A stretch of 5,566 nt of DNA from Granulosicoccaceae bacterium (GTDB lineage: Bacteria > Pseudomonadota > Gammaproteobacteria > DAOVJZ01). The notes under the pieces were generated by a model. The model was not told where the DNA came from, made no database searches, and worked only from the letters and a program-made list of their open reading frames with translations. Below are positions 5,009 to 5,566 of the stretch, one piece after another. A program made the translations under genes and the position numbers. The stretch's first letter is position 1. Every line of letters starts with the position of its first letter. The stretch spans positions 1-5,566 of the forward strand of contig DAOVJZ010000118.1 of NCBI GenBank assembly GCA_030632035.1, given 5' to 3'.

Positions 5009-5566
5009 ATGACAACCAATAAAAAGCAGTTTCTTCCGGCGGAATGGTCGGCGCAAAGCGGTGTCATGCTCACATGGCCACATGATCAGGGTGACTGGGG
5101 TAATCGACTTCCTGCAATAGAAAAAAACTATCTCGAAATTACTCGCCACCTTTCGCATTATGAAAAGGTATTGATAGTTTGTCGTGATGAGTCGCATCGG
5201 CAACATGTTCAACAAAGTCTGGCGTCGACTGATGCTGATACTTCCCGACTTCTCTTTTATATAGCCCCATCAAATGATGTCTGGGTAAGAGACTATGGTC
5301 CTCTCACTGTTTTAAACAACAAAAAACCCATACTGTATAAATTCACTTTTAACGCATGGGGTAACAAATATGAATCCGAACTGGATAATTCCATTGTTAC
5401 GAAACTGCATGCCGATGGTGCATTTGGACATCTTGACCTTGAAACCAGTAAATTAATACTGGAAGGCGGCAGTATTGAAACCAATGGTGCAGGCACGTTA
5501 TTGACTACCACAAATTGTTTGCTGTCCCCATTGCGTAATCCACAACTGGATTGTGATCTGATTGAA
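5009..5566 (+). CDS. Agmatine deiminase/peptidylarginine deiminase-family protein, N-terminal half (cut by window edge)
   Basis: One clean frame of 186 codons runs off the right edge; family members have roughly 340-370 residues, so about half is visible. Agmatine deiminases hydrolyse agmatine to N-carbamoylputrescine and ammonia in the cytoplasm, a step in putrescine synthesis. Typical blocks are FLPAEWSAQSGVMLTWPH (8-25), NDVWVRDYGPL (89-99) with the catalytic-type Asp95, FNAWGNKYESELDN (114-127), and LEGGSIETNGAGTLLTTTNC (151-170) with Glu152, then LLSPLRNP. The His-x-Asp and the nucleophilic Cys belong to the missing half. No signal peptide is present, which argues against a secreted peptidylarginine deiminase. 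Many true AguA proteins read RDTGP where this has RDYGP, so the exact substrate is uncertain and no symbol is given. The ATG at 5009 is preceded by GGAA (4997-5000). The gene follows the small exported protein gene by 35 bases. An AguB-type amidohydrolase would be the expected partner but is not in view. Confidence 0.88.
   Translation, partial: MTTNKKQFLPAEWSAQSGVMLTWPHDQGDWGNRLPAIEKNYLEITRHLSHYEKVLIVCRDESHRQHVQQSLASTDADTSRLLFYIAPSNDVWVRDYGPLTVLNNKKPILYKFTFNAWGNKYESELDNSIVTKLHADGAFGHLDLETSKLILEGGSIETNGAGTLLTTTNCLLSPLRNPQLDCDLIE

Noticed and set aside
4928..5215. Minus-strand open frame of 95 codons spanning the end of the small gene and the start of the deiminase gene
   Set aside because: It overlaps two well-supported plus-strand genes and its product has no recognisable feature.
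5293..5511. Minus-strand open frame of 72 codons opposite the deiminase gene
   Set aside because: It is antisense to conserved deiminase blocks (FNAWGNKY and LEGGSIETNG).

Overview
The window looks like ordinary chromosome from a gammaproteobacterium of moderate-to-low GC content. The evidence is a LolD with the family-typical Q-loop region, a LolC/LolE-family permease, a periplasmic Sel1-repeat protein, and a small exported protein of a type I associate with Gammaproteobacteria. The genus cannot be fixed from the sequence. I see no mobile element, CRISPR array, tRNA or rRNA.

Layout: two gene groups diverge from a 183-base region at 4503-4685. Leftward (minus strand) runs a putative operon. 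It starts with a 684-residue exported Sel1-repeat/coiled-coil protein (2448-4502), followed after about 35-41 bases by a 417-residue LolC/LolE-type permease (1159-2412), and 12 bases later by the ATPase gene lolD (475-1146). After a 274-base AT-rich gap with a possible weak terminator and several short inverted repeats comes the start of a minus-strand gene for an integral-membrane MHYT-domain protein (1-200), cut by the window edge. Rightward (plus strand) lie a 95-residue exported protein with a BamE/SmpA-like motif (4686-4973) and, 35 bases later, the first 186 codons of an agmatine deiminase/peptidylarginine deiminase-family enzyme (5009-5566, cut by the edge).

How the genes may work together: the permease and LolD should form the inner-membrane complex that releases outer-membrane lipoproteins to the carrier LolA. 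The permease mixes LolC-like features (a Hook-like loop and the C-terminal ALRYE) with LolE-like ones (the DVYYISDLPSDMHW region). No second permease gene flanks lolD, so a LolDF-type machine is possible. The Sel1/coiled-coil protein is placed to be co-transcribed with it and may act in envelope biogenesis; that is inference. The rightward pair may be an operon, with the deiminase probably in polyamine synthesis from agmatine. Nothing here is clearly a new system. The best leads are the Sel1-coiled-coil-Sel1 architecture next to the Lol genes, the hybrid permease, and the minimal BamE-like protein.
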